64,000 bases of DNA from Siccirubricoccus sp. G192 (GCF_019084075.1 NZ_JAHREN010000001.1:3932501-3996500); one strand, 5' to 3'. Shown: positions 53,027 through 63,708, counted from the first letter of the stretch. Translations and numbers: made by a program. Notes: generated from the sequence alone by a model not told the origin.

Positions 53027-54259
53027 CTAGCCGGCCGCCGCCGTCAATATGCTGCCTTGCCCAGGCGCCGGTCCTTCCGCGCCGCGAGCCGTGGCGCGGG
53101 CCTCCACCCAGCCGCGCATCCGCTCCAGCGCCGCATCCAGCAGCGCCTCGTTCTTGCAGAAGGCGAAGCGGGCATAGTGGCTTGGCGCATCGGGGGAAGC
53201 ATAGAAGGCGGTCACGGGAATCGCCGCGACCTTGGCCTGCTCCGTCAGCGCCCGGCAGAAGGCCACGTCGTCGCCATTGAAGCCGAGCGGGCGGAAATCC
53301 GTGGTGATGAAGTAGCTGCCCTGGGTCGGCAACACGCCGAAGCCGAGCCCCGCCAGGCCGGCCGCCAGCCGGTCCCGCTTGGCCTGGAGATGCGCGGAGA
53401 GCCCGGCGAAATAGGCATCGTCCTTCATCAGCCCGACCGCCACGCCGCGCTGCAGGTTGGGCGGCGTGGTGAAGGTGAGGTTCTGGTGTGCCTTGGCCAC
53501 ATTGCCGGCGAGCGACCGGTCGCAGGTGATGTAGCCCACCTTCCAGCCGGTCAGGCTGAAGGTCTTGCCGGCGCTGCCGATCCGCATGCAGCGCTCGCGC
53601 ATGCCCGGCAGGGTCATCAGCGGGATGTGCCGCCAGCCATCGAAGGTGAGGTGCTCATAGACCTCGTCGCAAATCGCGTAGCAGTCATGCCTGGCCACGA
53701 GATCGGCGATGAAGGCGAGTTCGGCCGCCGTGAAGACCTTGCCGGTCGGGTTCATCGGGCTGTTGAACAGGATGGCCTTGGTCTTCGGCCCGAAGGCGGC
53801 GGCCAGCTCAGCCCGTGGCAGCGCCCATTCGGGCGGGCTCAGCCGCACCAGCCGCGGCACCGCGCCGAGCAGCTTCACCACCGGCAGGTAGGTGTCGTAG
53901 AGCGGCTCGATCAGCACGCATTCGTCGCCGGGGTTCAGCACCGCCACCAGGCAGGCGGTGATCGCCTCGGTGGCGCCCGAGGTGACGACGACCTCGGCGG
54001 CGGGATCGGCCTCAATCCCGTAGAAGCGGCGGTTGTGGGCGGCGACGGCCTGGCGCAGTTCCGGCACGCCGGCGAGCGGCGGATACTGGTTGCGGCCATC
54101 GAGCAGCGCCGCGGCGGCGGCATGGATGACATCCGCGGGCCCGTCGTAATCCGGGAAGCCCTGGCCGAGATTGATCGCGCCATGTTCGAGCGCGAGGGCG
54201 CTCATCACCGTGAAGATGGTGGTGCCGGTTGCCGACAACAGGCTGTTCTGGGGCTGCAT
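53027..54259 (-). CDS. PLP-dependent class I aminotransferase
   Basis: 410 residues. Fold-type I landmarks: INLGQGFPDYDGP near residue 29, VVTSGATEAITACLVAV, FNSPMNPTGKVF, CDEVYEHLTFDG, and the PLP lysine in IGSAGKTFSLTGWKVGY. This is the methionine/kynurenine aminotransferase (YbdL, KAT) branch rather than aspartate aminotransferase. The ATG at 54259 starts MQPQNSLLSATGTTIF, the family N-terminus. The substrate may be methionine, glutamine or an aromatic amino acid. It is divergent from glnB across a 418-base region. Confidence 0.9.
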   Translation of the reverse strand: MQPQNSLLSATGTTIFTVMSALALEHGAINLGQGFPDYDGPADVIHAAAAALLDGRNQYPPLAGVPELRQAVAAHNRRFYGIEADPAAEVVVTSGATEAITACLVAVLNPGDECVLIEPLYDTYLPVVKLLGAVPRLVRLSPPEWALPRAELAAAFGPKTKAILFNSPMNPTGKVFTAAELAFIADLVARHDCYAICDEVYEHLTFDGWRHIPLMTLPGMRERCMRIGSAGKTFSLTGWKVGYITCDRSLAGNVAKAHQNLTFTTPPNLQRGVAVGLMKDDAYFAGLSAHLQAKRDRLAAGLAGLGFGVLPTQGSYFITTDFRPLGFNGDDVAFCRALTEQAKVAAIPVTAFYASPDAPSHYARFAFCKNEALLDAALERMRGWVEARATARGAEGPAPGQGSILTAAAG

Positions 54260-54518
54260 CCGCCCTGCCCTTCCAGGTCCAATCCAGAGAACCGGACCAG
54301 CCTTCGGCGAGCGGCGCCCCGCCCCGGCCATGGGCCAGGGGGCCGGACGGCCCGAGCCCCCGGCCGGTCCGCAAGACATGTGGGAGCCATAATGCGGCCC
54401 GTCCGGTCGCGCCGCAAGCCGCTGGCCGGACGGGGCTTGCCGCTTCCTTGGGCGGATTGCCGCTGAAACGGGCGCAGTCGGTCGAAAACCCGTGGAATTC
54501 GGCCCAGGAGCCGATTGA

Positions 54519-55016
<498 letters not shown>

Positions 55017-55175
55017 GCCACCAGGCATACGCCACGGCCGGGAGCAAGCCCGCGGCCGCAGGCGGAACTCCCGTGCGACGCATGCCCCCCCCGGGCGGCG
55101 CGGCGCGCGGGCACGGGCAGAGGATCGGGTTCCGCGAGGAACCCTTGGGACCAGCAGGGGCACAGGATAGTCGAT

Positions 55176-56601
55176 ATGGCGCAGGACCAGGCCAACGCCG
55201 TCTCCAAGGTCATGGAGATGATCAAGGAACACAGCGTCGAATACGTGGACTTCCGGTTCACGGACCCGCGCGGCAAGTGGCATCACACCGCCCAGCACGT
55301 CTCCACCATCGAGGAGGAGATGTTCACCGACGGCATCATGTTCGACGGATCGTCCATCGCCGGCTGGAAGGCGATCAACGAGAGCGACATGGTCCTGATG
55401 CCGGATGCCGAGACGGCCTGCATGGATCCGTTCTCCGCCAAGCCGCAGATCATCCTGTTCTGCGACATCCTGGAGCCTTCCACCGGGCAGCTCTATTCCC
55501 GTGACCCGCGCAGCACGGCGAAGCGGGCGGAAGCCTACCTCAAGTCCTCCGGCATCGGCGACACCGCCTTCTTCGGCCCGGAGGCCGAGTTCTTCATCTT
55601 CGACAGCGTGAAGTTCGGCACCGGGGGGCAATTTCGGCACCTTCCAGCTCGAGAGCATCGAGGGGCCGGGCGCCAGCATGAAGGACTACCCCGAGGGCAA
55701 CATGGGCCACCGGCCCCTGGCCAAGGGCGGCTACTTCCCGGTGGCGCCGGTGGACAGCGAGCAGGATCTCCGCGCCGAGATGCTCTCGACCATGATCGAG
55801 ATGGGCGTCGAGGGCGAGAAGCACCACCATGAGGTGGCGCAGTCGCAGCACGAGCTCGGCACCAAATTCGGCCCGCTGGTGCGCCAGGCCGACCACATGC
55901 AGATCTACAAGTACTGCGTGCACAACGTCGCGCACAGCTACGGCAAGACCGCGACCTTCATGCCGAAGCCGGTCTATGGCGACAACGGCAGCGGCATGCA
56001 TGTGCACCAGTCGATCTGGAAGGACGGCAAGCCGCTTTTCGCCGGCAACGGCTATGCCGATCTCAGCGAGATGGCGCTGTACTACATCGGCGGCATCATC
56101 AAGCACGCCAAGGCGCTGAACGCCTTCACCAACCCGCTGACCAACAGCTACAAGCGGCTGATCCCGGGCTTCGAGGCGCCGGTGCTGCTGGCCTATTCGG
56201 CCCGCAACCGCTCCGCCTCCTGCCGCATTCCCTATGCGACCAGCCCGAAGGCGAAGCGCGTCGAGGTGCGGTTCCCGGATCCGGGCGCGAATCCCTACCT
56301 GGCCTTCTCGGCGATGCTGATGGCCGGGCTCGATGGCATCAGGAACCGCATCCATCCGGGCGATCCGATGGACAAGGATCTCTATGACCTGCCGCCGGAG
56401 GAGCTGAAGGGCATCCCGACCGTCTGCGGCTCGCTCCGCGAGGCGCTGGGCGCGCTGGAAGCCGACCACGAATTCCTGCTGGCCGGCGACGTCTTCACCA
56501 AGGAGCAGATCGAGAGCTACATCGAGCTGAAGTGGTCGGAGGTGTACAGGTTCGAGCACACGCCGCACCCGGTCGAGTTCGAGATGTACTACTCGGTCTG
56601 A
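55176..56601 (+). CDS. glnA: Glutamine synthetase type I (frameshifted)
   Basis: About 474 residues after repair, cytoplasmic dodecamer that makes glutamine from glutamate, ammonia and ATP. Landmarks are [50 protein letters not shown] and the adenylylation tyrosine in DLYDLPPEE. The frame breaks at a run of six G at 55623-55628, where five restores [14 protein letters not shown] broken glnA would make the cell need glutamine, and no other glnA is visible, so sequence error is the better explanation. It follows glnB and ends in a strong terminator. Confidence 0.93.
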
Positions 56602-56622
56602 CGGGACCGGGCTTTCCTTCGC

Positions 56623-56653
56623 GCCGGGCCGCGTCACACCGACGCGGCCCGGC
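56623..56653. terminator. Terminator after glnA
   Basis: GCCGGGCCGCGTC and GACGCGGCCCGGC form a perfect 13-base stem with a five-base loop, followed by GTTTCC on the plus strand. It lies 21 bases after the glnA stop and can also serve the convergent Bug gene ending at 56672. Confidence 0.85.
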
Positions 56654-56671
56654 GTTTCCGTTGCGGCCCGC

Positions 56672-57638
56672 CTATTCCGGCTCGATGCCCGCCGCACGGG
56701 CCATCCGGCCCCATTTGGCGATCTCCTCGCGGATGAAGGCGTCGAAGGCTTCCGGTGTGGAGGTCTTGGCCTCGAAGCCGATGGTGGCCAGGCGCTGCAC
56801 CGTCTCTGGCCGGTCCCAGACGCGACGGAAGGCGGCATTGGTGCTGGCCACGACGTCCGGCGGCAGGCGCGCCGGGCCGACCAGTCCGGCCCAGGCGACC
56901 ACGTCGAAACCCTCCAGCCCGCCCTCATGCAGGGTCGGCACGTCAGGCACCAGGGCGCTGCGCTCCCGGCTGGTGACGCCGAGGGCGCGCAGCCTGCCCC
57001 CCCTGCACATGCGCGAGCGAGGCCGAGACATCCACCACCATGGCCGTGACGCGGCCCGCGATCACATCCGTCATCGCCGGCGGCGTGCTGCGGTAGGGCA
57101 CATGCGTCATCTCCACCCCGCCCATCTGGGCGATGGTCGCGCCCGCGACGATGCCGGTGGAATTGCCCGAGGCATAGGTCACCTGCCCCGGCCGCGCCCG
57201 CGCCTGGTCCAGCAATTCGCGCAGCGAGCGGATGGGCGAGCCCTCCCCCACCACGAGCCAGAACGTATAGTTCCCGGCGCGGCCGACCGCGGTGAAGTCG
57301 CCGATCGGGTCGTAGTCCAGGTGCCGCATCAGGGCAGGGTTGGCGGCATGCGGCGTATTCGTCGTCATCAGCAGCGTGTGCCCATCGGGCGCGCTGCGCG
57401 CGACCTGCGTCGCGGCCAGGACGCCGTTCGCGCCAGCCCGGTTCTCCACCAGCACGGGCTGGCCCCATTCGGGATCGAGCAGCATGGCAAGGATGCGCGT
57501 GATCGCATCCGTCCCCGACCCCGCGGCAAAGGGCACGACGATGGTGACGGGCCGGGAGGGCTTCCAGGTCCCGGCCTGGGCCCAGGCCGGAGCATCTGCC
57601 AGCGCGGCGGCGGCGAGCAATAGGCGACGGCGCCTCAT
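56672..57638 (-). CDS. Bug/TctC-family substrate-binding protein (frameshifted)
   Basis: About 320 residues after repair. The signal peptide MRRRRLLLAAAALADAPAW ends near WAQ. The mature start reads WKPSRPVTIVVPFAAGSGTD and ENRAGANGVLAATQVARSAP. Two thirds in, a run of seven C at 56997-57003 (six expected) separates SASLAHVQGG from RLRALGVTSRERSAL; the remainder reads cleanly to the C-terminus AAGIEPE. Sequence error is likely. No operon partner is apparent. Confidence 0.85.
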
Positions 57639-57925
57639 GCGGGCATCTCCTCGGCCTGGCGGACGATCTCGCCTGGTTCCTTGCCGCAAGGCGGGGCATG
57701 GAGGGTGCGGCTACCCATGGATCCGTGGGGCGGCCATTCAACGGTGGGAGAGGCGGGCCGGTTTCAGGCTGGAGGGCCGGACGGCCCGATCCGCCTGCGG
57801 GTGCCGGGGCAGACGGCAGACCGCCGCGGAAGCCTGGCGGGCAGGCACCCGCTGGGGCATCGGGGACCGGCTGCGCCGGCCGCCTGCCCCGCACTGCCTG
57901 CCGCGCCAAGCGGCCTGGGCCGGCG

Positions 57926-58521
57926 TCAGTACTGCGGCGGGTTCTCGACGGTATCGACGCTCAGCCCGAAGCGGGCGCCGAGGGTCCGTGCCGTCTCGAA
58001 ATGCCCGCGCAGCGCCGCCAGCGCCGTGATCCCGAAGCGTTGCAGGGCCGGCTCCGGCGAGTTCGAGGCCATGGTCTGGTAGAGCTGGGCCATCACCCGG
58101 TAGAGGCTGAGCTGGCGCGCCAGGAAGGCGCGGTCGAAGGCCTCGCCGCTGGCCTGGCGCAGCGCGCTGAGCGATTGGTCCGCGATGCCGGCGGCCTCGC
58201 GGCCCTGCAAGGCCACCTGGTGCTCCGCGGCCAGGTCCCCCAGGGCCTTCCGGAACCGTGCATGCTCCTCGGCGATGCTGGCGGCGAGTTGCTTGACCTC
58301 GGCGCCAGCCGCCCTCTCGGCCCCGAGCCGGCCGGCCTCGACCTGCGCCTCGCTCAGCCGCACAGCCCTTTGCAGGGAGCGCGCGTCCTCGGCCGAGAGG
58401 CCCTGGCCCGGCTGCGCCGGCAGGCGCGGCGTGGGGTCGGGCACGATGCGGGTCTGGGCCAGCGCCCCCCCCCCTGCGGGGCGGCGAGGAGTGCGGCAAG
58501 GAGGAGCGTTCGTCTCAGCAT
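57926..58521 (-). CDS. DUF4142 (ferritin-like) secreted protein (frameshifted at a C10 tract)
   Basis: About 197 residues after repair. The ATG at 58521 starts the signal peptide MLRRTLLLAALLAAPQGG. The mature part from RIVPDPTPRLPAQ is a DUF4142 four-helix domain, with SIAEEHARFRKALGDLAAEH and FDRAFLARQLSLYRVMAQLY. The signal peptide is interrupted at a run of ten C at 58465-58474, where eight or eleven would keep the frame. DUF4142 proteins are periplasmic and of unknown function, resembling ferritin-like bundles. Without repair the start would be an internal ATG at 58444. Confidence 0.75.
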
Positions 58522-58575
58522 CGTCTCTGCCCTTCAGCGGGGATGCGGCGGTCCCGGTGCATCTGCCGCATTCTC

Positions 58576-58680
58576 CGGCCCGATTCAGACCCCCGGGCCA
58601 TGCGCCCTGCGGTCATCGGGCCGCTTGGTTTCCGGCCCGATTCAGACCTCCGGGCCATGCGCCCTGCGGTCATCGGGCCG
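58576..58680. repeat. Tandem pair of intergenic hairpin repeats (copy B)
   Basis: Two 48-base units (58576-58623 and 58633-58680), period 57 bases, of the same element as at 47119-47227; one base of the inner region is missing relative to copy A. Each unit has the CGGCCCGAT/ATCGGGCCG inverted repeat. The pair ends two bases after the norD stop codon, exactly the position of copy A relative to marC. Confidence 0.85.
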
Positions 58681-58682
58681 GC

Positions 58683-60602
58683 TCACCCGGCGACCTGCCG
58701 GTAGATCGCCGGCAGGGCGGTGGGCAGGCGCGCGATATGCGGGAAGATCGCATAGGCGCCCGGCCCGAAGATGTAGGGAAAATAGTCCCGCGCCTCGCGG
58801 TCCACGGTGATGCCGAAGACCCGGATGCCGGCGCGCCGCGCCTCACGAATCGCCATCCGGGTATCCTCCACGGCGTAGCGGCCCTCATAGTGGTCGGCGT
58901 CGTTGGGCTTGCCGTCGGTCAGCAGCAGCAGCAGGCGGCGGCTCTGCGGCCGTTCCGAAAGGCGCCGCGTGACATGCCGCACCGCGGCGCCCATGCGGGT
59001 GTAGTGGCCAGGCTTCAGCGCCTGGATGCGGCGGATGGCGGCGGCGTCCAGTGCATCGTCGAATTCCTTCACGGTCCGCACCCAGACCTGCTCGCGGCGG
59101 CGGGAGGTGAAGGTGAAGACCGCATTCTCGTCGCCGCAGGCATCGAGGCCGCCGGCCAGGGCCAGGAGCGCCTCTTTCTCGACATCCAGCACCCGCCGGT
59201 CCTCGACCCAACTGTCGGTCGAGAGCGAGACATCCACCAGCACCGCCACCGCCAGGTCCCGCTGCACCGCGCGGGCGCTGCTATAAACCCGCTCGCTGCC
59301 GGGCAGCCCGGCCCGGCGGTCCGCCACCGAACGGACCAGGGCGGAGAGGTCCAGCTCCTCGCCATCCGGCTGCGCGTGCAGGATCTGGCGGCGCGGCCGC
59401 AGCGCCTCGAACTGCCGGCGCACCCGGCGGAGGCGGCGGCGCGCCGCCTCATCCGGCACCCAGTCCTCGCCCTCCGCCGCGGCGGGTTCGGCGATGACGC
59501 GGCAATGCGCCGGGTGCCAGACGCGGCGGGAATGGTCCCATTCGGGGTAGAGGTGGATATCCGGCGCCAGCGCCGTGGTGGCCGTGGCGGCAGGCGCCAA
59601 GTCGAGTTCCAGCTTCAGCCGCGTCGCCGCGCGGCGCTGGTGCGGGCCGACCGCGATCTCGTCGAGGTCGTCGGCGGCCTTGCGGGCGGAGTCCGCATCG
59701 TCATCCTCGACCGCGCGGTTGAGGTTCATCATCTCGGCCAGGCCGATGATGGTTTCAAAGCGATTCAGCAGCAGCGGGTCGTTGCGGCGGGTCTGGTCGT
59801 TCTCGCGCCGGCGGGCGCGGCGGCGCCGGGCATCGGCGGCAGCGGCGGGGCCGCTCGGCTCCTCCTCCGGCTGGTCGGCCTGGCGCGCCGCGGCCCCGGC
59901 CGGGGCCGCGACGACCTCGCCCCAGAGCGGCACGGGCAGGAAGGGGCGGTAGCGGCGGGGGGCGCGGAAGCGCGCCAGCGGCACGGCGGGGTCGAGGAGC
60001 CCCTCCGGCGCCGGTTCCGACGCGCCCAGCAGGCGCCGTACCGCCGCCTCGACCACCGCCTCCTCGCGCGGCAGGCGGCGGCGCGGGCGTTCGGCCAGCA
60101 GCGCGGCGGCTAGCCGGGCCTGCAGCGGGCGGAGGCCGGGCCAGCGCCGCAGCAGCCGGGCGGTGGCTGCCTCGACCTCGCGCAGCCGGGCGATATCGGC
60201 CTGCAAGGGGTCGGCGGGGGGTGGTGAGGGCGGGCCTGCCGCGGCGAACCAGGCGGCGAGCCATTCATAGAGCGCCTCGTTGTCTGCGCGGAGCGGCAGC
60301 AGGTCCAGCGTCTCCGGCAGTTCCAGGGTGGCGCCATCGAAGCGCGGCGCCTCCAGCTTCTCCGTAGCACCAAGGCCGAGGCGCTGGCGCAGCCCGAGCC
60401 GGTGGCCAGAGACCGCGGCGCCTGCCGCCATCAGCCGCACCCCGCCCTGCCCGCCGAGCGCGCGGAACATCACGCCGAGCCGGCCGCGGACCTCCTCCAG
60501 CCGCAGCGCGGCCTCGGGGTGGTGCGGCCAACTGCTGGCGCCGCCGACCAGGCGGTGCCATTGCTGGCCGATGCTCTCCTCCGGCTCGAAGATCGGGGCC
60601 AT
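58683..60602 (-). CDS. norD: Nitric oxide reductase activation protein NorD (VWA domain)
   Basis: 639 residues. The N-terminal part is helical. The C-terminal third is a von Willebrand factor A domain with the metal-ion-dependent adhesion motif VDVSLSTDSW, and LLLLTDGKPNDADHYEGRYA with the later acidic residues. NorD works with the AAA ATPase NorQ to insert the non-haem iron of NorB. The ATG at 60602 (MAPIFEPEESIGQQW) leaves four bases after norQ. It is last gene of norCBQD, ended by hairpin repeats. Confidence 0.92.
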   Translation of the reverse strand: MAPIFEPEESIGQQWHRLVGGASSWPHHPEAALRLEEVRGRLGVMFRALGGQGGVRLMAAGAAVSGHRLGLRQRLGLGATEKLEAPRFDGATLELPETLDLLPLRADNEALYEWLAAWFAAAGPPSPPPADPLQADIARLREVEAATARLLRRWPGLRPLQARLAAALLAERPRRRLPREEAVVEAAVRRLLGASEPAPEGLLDPAVPLARFRAPRRYRPFLPVPLWGEVVAAPAGAAARQADQPEEEPSGPAAAADARRRRARRRENDQTRRNDPLLLNRFETIIGLAEMMNLNRAVEDDDADSARKAADDLDEIAVGPHQRRAATRLKLELDLAPAATATTALAPDIHLYPEWDHSRRVWHPAHCRVIAEPAAAEGEDWVPDEAARRRLRRVRRQFEALRPRRQILHAQPDGEELDLSALVRSVADRRAGLPGSERVYSSARAVQRDLAVAVLVDVSLSTDSWVEDRRVLDVEKEALLALAGGLDACGDENAVFTFTSRRREQVWVRTVKEFDDALDAAAIRRIQALKPGHYTRMGAAVRHVTRRLSERPQSRRLLLLLTDGKPNDADHYEGRYAVEDTRMAIREARRAGIRVFGITVDREARDYFPYIFGPGAYAIFPHIARLPTALPAIYRQVAG

Positions 60603-60606
60603 GCGG

Positions 60607-61440
60607 CTAGCCGAGGGTGATCTCGGCGACGCGGAGCAGCGCCTGCCGCACATCCGGCTCATCGGTCAACGGCTCGATCATGGCGGCGCGGATCGCCTGG
60701 GCCGGCTTCATCCCGGCGGCGATCAGGGCGGCGCAATAGACCAGCAGGCGGGTGGAGACGCCCTCCTCCAGGTCCTGGCCCTTGAGGTCGCGCAGCGCAT
60801 TCGCCAGCCGCACCAGCGGCACGCAGCGGTCGCGCGGCAGGCCGCTTTCCTGCGCCACAATGCTGGCCTCCGCCTCGGGCGGCGGGAAGCCGAAATCTAG
60901 GCCGAGGAAGCGCTGCCGGGTGCTGGGCTTCAGCCCCTTCAGCACGTTCTGGTAGCCCGGGTTGTAGGAGACCACCAGCATGAAGCCGGGCGGCGCCTCC
61001 AGCAACTCCCCCGTACGTTCCAAGGGCAGGACGCGTCGGTGGTCGGTCAGGGGGTGGAGGACGACGGTGACGTCCTTGCGCGCCTCGACCACCTCGTCGA
61101 GGTAGCAGATGGCGCCTTCCCGGACGGCGCGGGTCAGCGGCCCATCGGTCCAGACGGTGTCGCCGCCCTTGAGCAGGTAGCGGCCGGTGAGGTCGGCGGC
61201 GGTGAGGTCGTCATGACAGGCGACGGTATAGAGGGGCCGGCCGAGGCGGGCCGCCATATGCGCCACGAAGCGGGTCTTGCCGCAGCCGGTCGGGCCCTTG
61301 ATGAGCAGCGGCAGGTGGTTGCGGAAGGCCTGTTCGAAGAGGGTGCATTCCTCGCCGGTGGGTGCGTAGTAGGGGATGGCGGGTGCCATCCCCTTCCCCT
61401 CGTGCGTCCCCTCGCCCCTCCCCTGGGCGGCGCTGCTCAT
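60607..61440 (-). CDS. norQ: NorQ-type MoxR AAA ATPase
   Basis: 277 residues. Walker A GPTGCGKT is at 49-56 and Walker B ICYLDEVVEAR is near residue 112, followed by the arginine-rich RQRFLGLDFGFP. The protein belongs to the CbbQ/NirQ/NorQ group, which activates enzymes with VWA-domain partners. Its ATG overlaps the norB stop by four bases; an internal Met18 (MAPAIPYYAP) is an alternative start. It acts with NorD in maturing the reductase. Confidence 0.93.
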   Translation of the reverse strand: MSSAAQGRGEGTHEGKGMAPAIPYYAPTGEECTLFEQAFRNHLPLLIKGPTGCGKTRFVAHMAARLGRPLYTVACHDDLTAADLTGRYLLKGGDTVWTDGPLTRAVREGAICYLDEVVEARKDVTVVLHPLTDHRRVLPLERTGELLEAPPGFMLVVSYNPGYQNVLKGLKPSTRQRFLGLDFGFPPPEAEASIVAQESGLPRDRCVPLVRLANALRDLKGQDLEEGVSTRLLVYCAALIAAGMKPAQAIRAAMIEPLTDEPDVRQALLRVAEITLG

Positions 61441-62786
61441 TCGGCGGGCTGCGGTTCGGCGGCCATGTGCGCCGGCCGTTCCTCATGCACCGGGCCGAGC
61501 ACCGACCAGACATAGAGCAGCACGGCAACCGCCACGACGGCGCCGGCGCCGAGCCGCATCCAGTAGAACAGCAGCAGTTGCTCCTGCACCTCCATGTACA
61601 TCATGCCCATCACCCGCTGCAGGTGCACCTGCACCACGCCGGCGAAGGTCAGCACGATGGTCATGAAGAACATTGCCGAGACCATGATCCAGAAGCTCCA
61701 CATGTTGAGCACCTGGTTGTAGGGCTGGCGGCCGCGCAGATAGGGCATGGCATAGGTGATGATGGCCAGGTTCAGCATCACATAGGCGCCGAAGAAGGCG
61801 AGGTGGCCGTGGGCTGCGGTGATCTGGGTGCCGTGGCTGTAGTAGTTCACCCCGTGCAGGGTGTGCATGAAGCCCCAGACCCCGGCGCCGAAGAAGGCGC
61901 CGACCGTGCAGCCCAGCGCCCAGAGCATCGCCGCCTTGTTCGGGTGGTCGCGCCGGCCGCGCCAGACCATGCTGAAGGTGAAGATCACCATGGCAAAGAA
62001 GGGCGCGACCTCGAAGGTCGAGAAGATGCTGCCGACCCACTGCCAGTAGCCCGGCGCGCCGATCCAGTAGTAGTGGTGGCCGGTGCCGAGCAGGCCGGAG
62101 AACAGCGCCAGGCCGACGATGGCATAGAGCCACTTCTCCACCACCTCGCGATCGACGCCGGTCATCTTGAGGACCAGGAAGGCCAGGATGGAGGCCATCA
62201 CCAGCTCCCACACCCCCTCGACCCAGAGATGGATCACATACCACCAGTAGAGCTTGTCGACCGCGATGTTCGCCGGGTTCCAGATGGCAAAGAGCCAGAA
62301 CACCGCGATCCCGACCATGCCGAGCAGCAGCACGTTGGTGATCGCGGTGCGGCGCCCCTTCAGCACCGTCATGCCGATATTGTAGAGGAAGAGGCCGGCG
62401 ACCACGACGATCGCCCATTTGATCCAGAGCGGCTGCTCCAGGAACTCCCGCCCCTCATGGATGCCCATGAGGTAGCCGCCCACCGCGGCCAGCGCGCCGA
62501 CCAGCAGCAGCGCGAACTGGACATAGGCGAGCAGCGGGCTCTCCAGCTCGCGCTCCGCCTCCTCCGGGACCAGGTAGTAGGCGGCGCCGAAGAAGCCCAT
62601 CAGCAGCCACACCACCAGCGCATTGGTGTGGATCATGCGAATGATGTTGAAGGGCAGCAGCTCGGCGAGGAAATTCGGCAGGGCATAGACCGTGCCGGCG
62701 AGCAGGCCGAACAGGATCTGCACCACGAACAGGCCGAGGGCGCCGAGGAAATAGACATGGGCGACCTTCTGGCTGGCATACTTCAT
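61437..62786 (-). CDS. norB: Nitric oxide reductase large subunit (cytochrome b type)
   Basis: 449 residues with about twelve membrane helices. The haem and iron ligands characteristic of cNor are seen: IRMIHTN (His53), HLWVEGVWE, GTGHHYYWIG, and HGTQITAAHGHLAFFGAY. It catalyses 2NO + 2e + 2H to N2O + H2O in the inner membrane. The length and a separate norC show it is the cytochrome c-dependent form, not the fused quinol form. It is second gene of the norCBQD operon, 15 bases after norC. Confidence 0.96.
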   Translation of the reverse strand: MKYASQKVAHVYFLGALGLFVVQILFGLLAGTVYALPNFLAELLPFNIIRMIHTNALVVWLLMGFFGAAYYLVPEEAERELESPLLAYVQFALLLVGALAAVGGYLMGIHEGREFLEQPLWIKWAIVVVAGLFLYNIGMTVLKGRRTAITNVLLLGMVGIAVFWLFAIWNPANIAVDKLYWWYVIHLWVEGVWELVMASILAFLVLKMTGVDREVVEKWLYAIVGLALFSGLLGTGHHYYWIGAPGYWQWVGSIFSTFEVAPFFAMVIFTFSMVWRGRRDHPNKAAMLWALGCTVGAFFGAGVWGFMHTLHGVNYYSHGTQITAAHGHLAFFGAYVMLNLAIITYAMPYLRGRQPYNQVLNMWSFWIMVSAMFFMTIVLTFAGVVQVHLQRVMGMMYMEVQEQLLLFYWMRLGAGAVVAVAVLLYVWSVLGPVHEERPAHMAAEPQPAE

Positions 62787-62801
62787 GACACTCGTGTCCC
62801 C

Positions 62802-63255
62802 TCAGCCCGCGTCGTTGGGCGGCCAGCCCTGGGTGTTGATCCGGCTGACGAATTCCAGGAAATCGGCGAGGTCGCTGACCTCCTGCTCGGTCAGGTGGAA
62901 CTGCGGCATCTGCCGCCGGCCCGGCACCCCGCTCGGCTGCGAGGCCATCCAGGCGGCGAAGACCGCGCGCGCCCCCCTCCGGGTCCTCGTGCCCGCCATA
63001 GCGCTTCCAGACATTGCCGAGCTCGGGCGCGAAATAGGCGCCCTCGCCGAGCAGCGTGTGGCAGTTGATGCAGGAGTGGCGCTCCCAGACATGCTTGCCG
63101 CGCACCACCCCCTCGCTCATCGTCGAGACCGGCGCGCTCGTGCTGTTCATGTAGAGATGGCTGTGCACCGTCAGCGCGACGAAGACCACGAGGAAGAAGG
63201 CCGATCCCCCGTAGAAGATGTTGCGCGTGGCGGCTTTCGTCAGGCGCTCGGCCAT
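62802..63255 (-). CDS. norC: Nitric oxide reductase cytochrome c subunit (frameshifted)
   Basis: About 150 residues after repair. One N-terminal membrane anchor (FYGGSAFFLVVFVALTVHSH) precedes a periplasmic cytochrome c domain with the haem motif CINCH. The axial ligand region MPQFHLTEQEVSDLADFLEF is near the C-terminus. A run of six C at 62972-62977, where five restore EDPEGARAVFAAW, breaks the frame. It receives electrons from soluble carriers and passes them to NorB. It is first gene of the operon. Confidence 0.93.
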
Positions 63256-63334
63256 GGTGCGGGTCCCCCACCCTCTATCCTGCGATTGCGGAAGCCGACC
63301 GGCCAGGGCCAGGGCCGCGCAGGGCGAATCAACA

Positions 63335-63353
63335 ATACGCGCAAAACGAGTAT
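63335..63353. promoter_or_regulatory. Palindromic candidate operator upstream of norC
   Basis: ATACGCGCAAAACGAGTAT is an interrupted palindrome (ATAC-n-CG-n5-CG-n-GTAT), 80 bases before the norC start. Nitric oxide-responsive regulators control nor operons from such positions, but the sequence matches neither an FNR/NnrR box (TTG-N8-CAA) nor the classic NsrR site. The regulator is unknown. The rest of 63256-63549 shows no gene. Confidence 0.35.
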
Positions 63354-63549
63354 CGCAATTGAGTGTTTGCCGCACGAGCCGGCAAGGGGGATTCTCAGCC
63401 CAATGTGAAGAGCGCAGGCCCAAAGGCCAACACCGCCGCCAAAACAGCCCACGGCAGCACGCGCTCAGACGCGCCGCGCGCGTCCAAAGTCACGTCAGGA
63501 CCAAGGTCACCAAGCGGTCGCTGATAAGATCTTGTCCAAATTGGAAGAA

Positions 63550-63626
63550 TGGCGCGCCCGAAGAGATTCGAACTCCTGACCCCCAGATTCGTAGTCTGGT
63601 GCTCTATCCAGCTGAGCTACGGGCGC
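63550..63626 (-). tRNA. tRNA-Arg (ACG)
   Basis: On the minus strand: acceptor GCGCCCG pairing with CGGGCGC, D-arm GCTCAGCTGGATAGAGC, anticodon loop CTACGAA (anticodon ACG, Arg), T-arm GGAGTTCGAATCTC, and encoded CCA. 77 bases. Confidence 0.95.
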
Positions 63627-63708
63627 GCAGCCGACCCGGAAGGACAAGGGTCGGCGAGGCGGGGGACATAGCGGAGGACAGCCCCCTGCGCAACCCCTGC
63701 CTTGGTCG

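Noticed and set aside
63256..63420. FNR/NnrR box upstream of norC
   Set aside because: No TTG-N8-CAA pattern was found on either strand; only a different palindrome is present.
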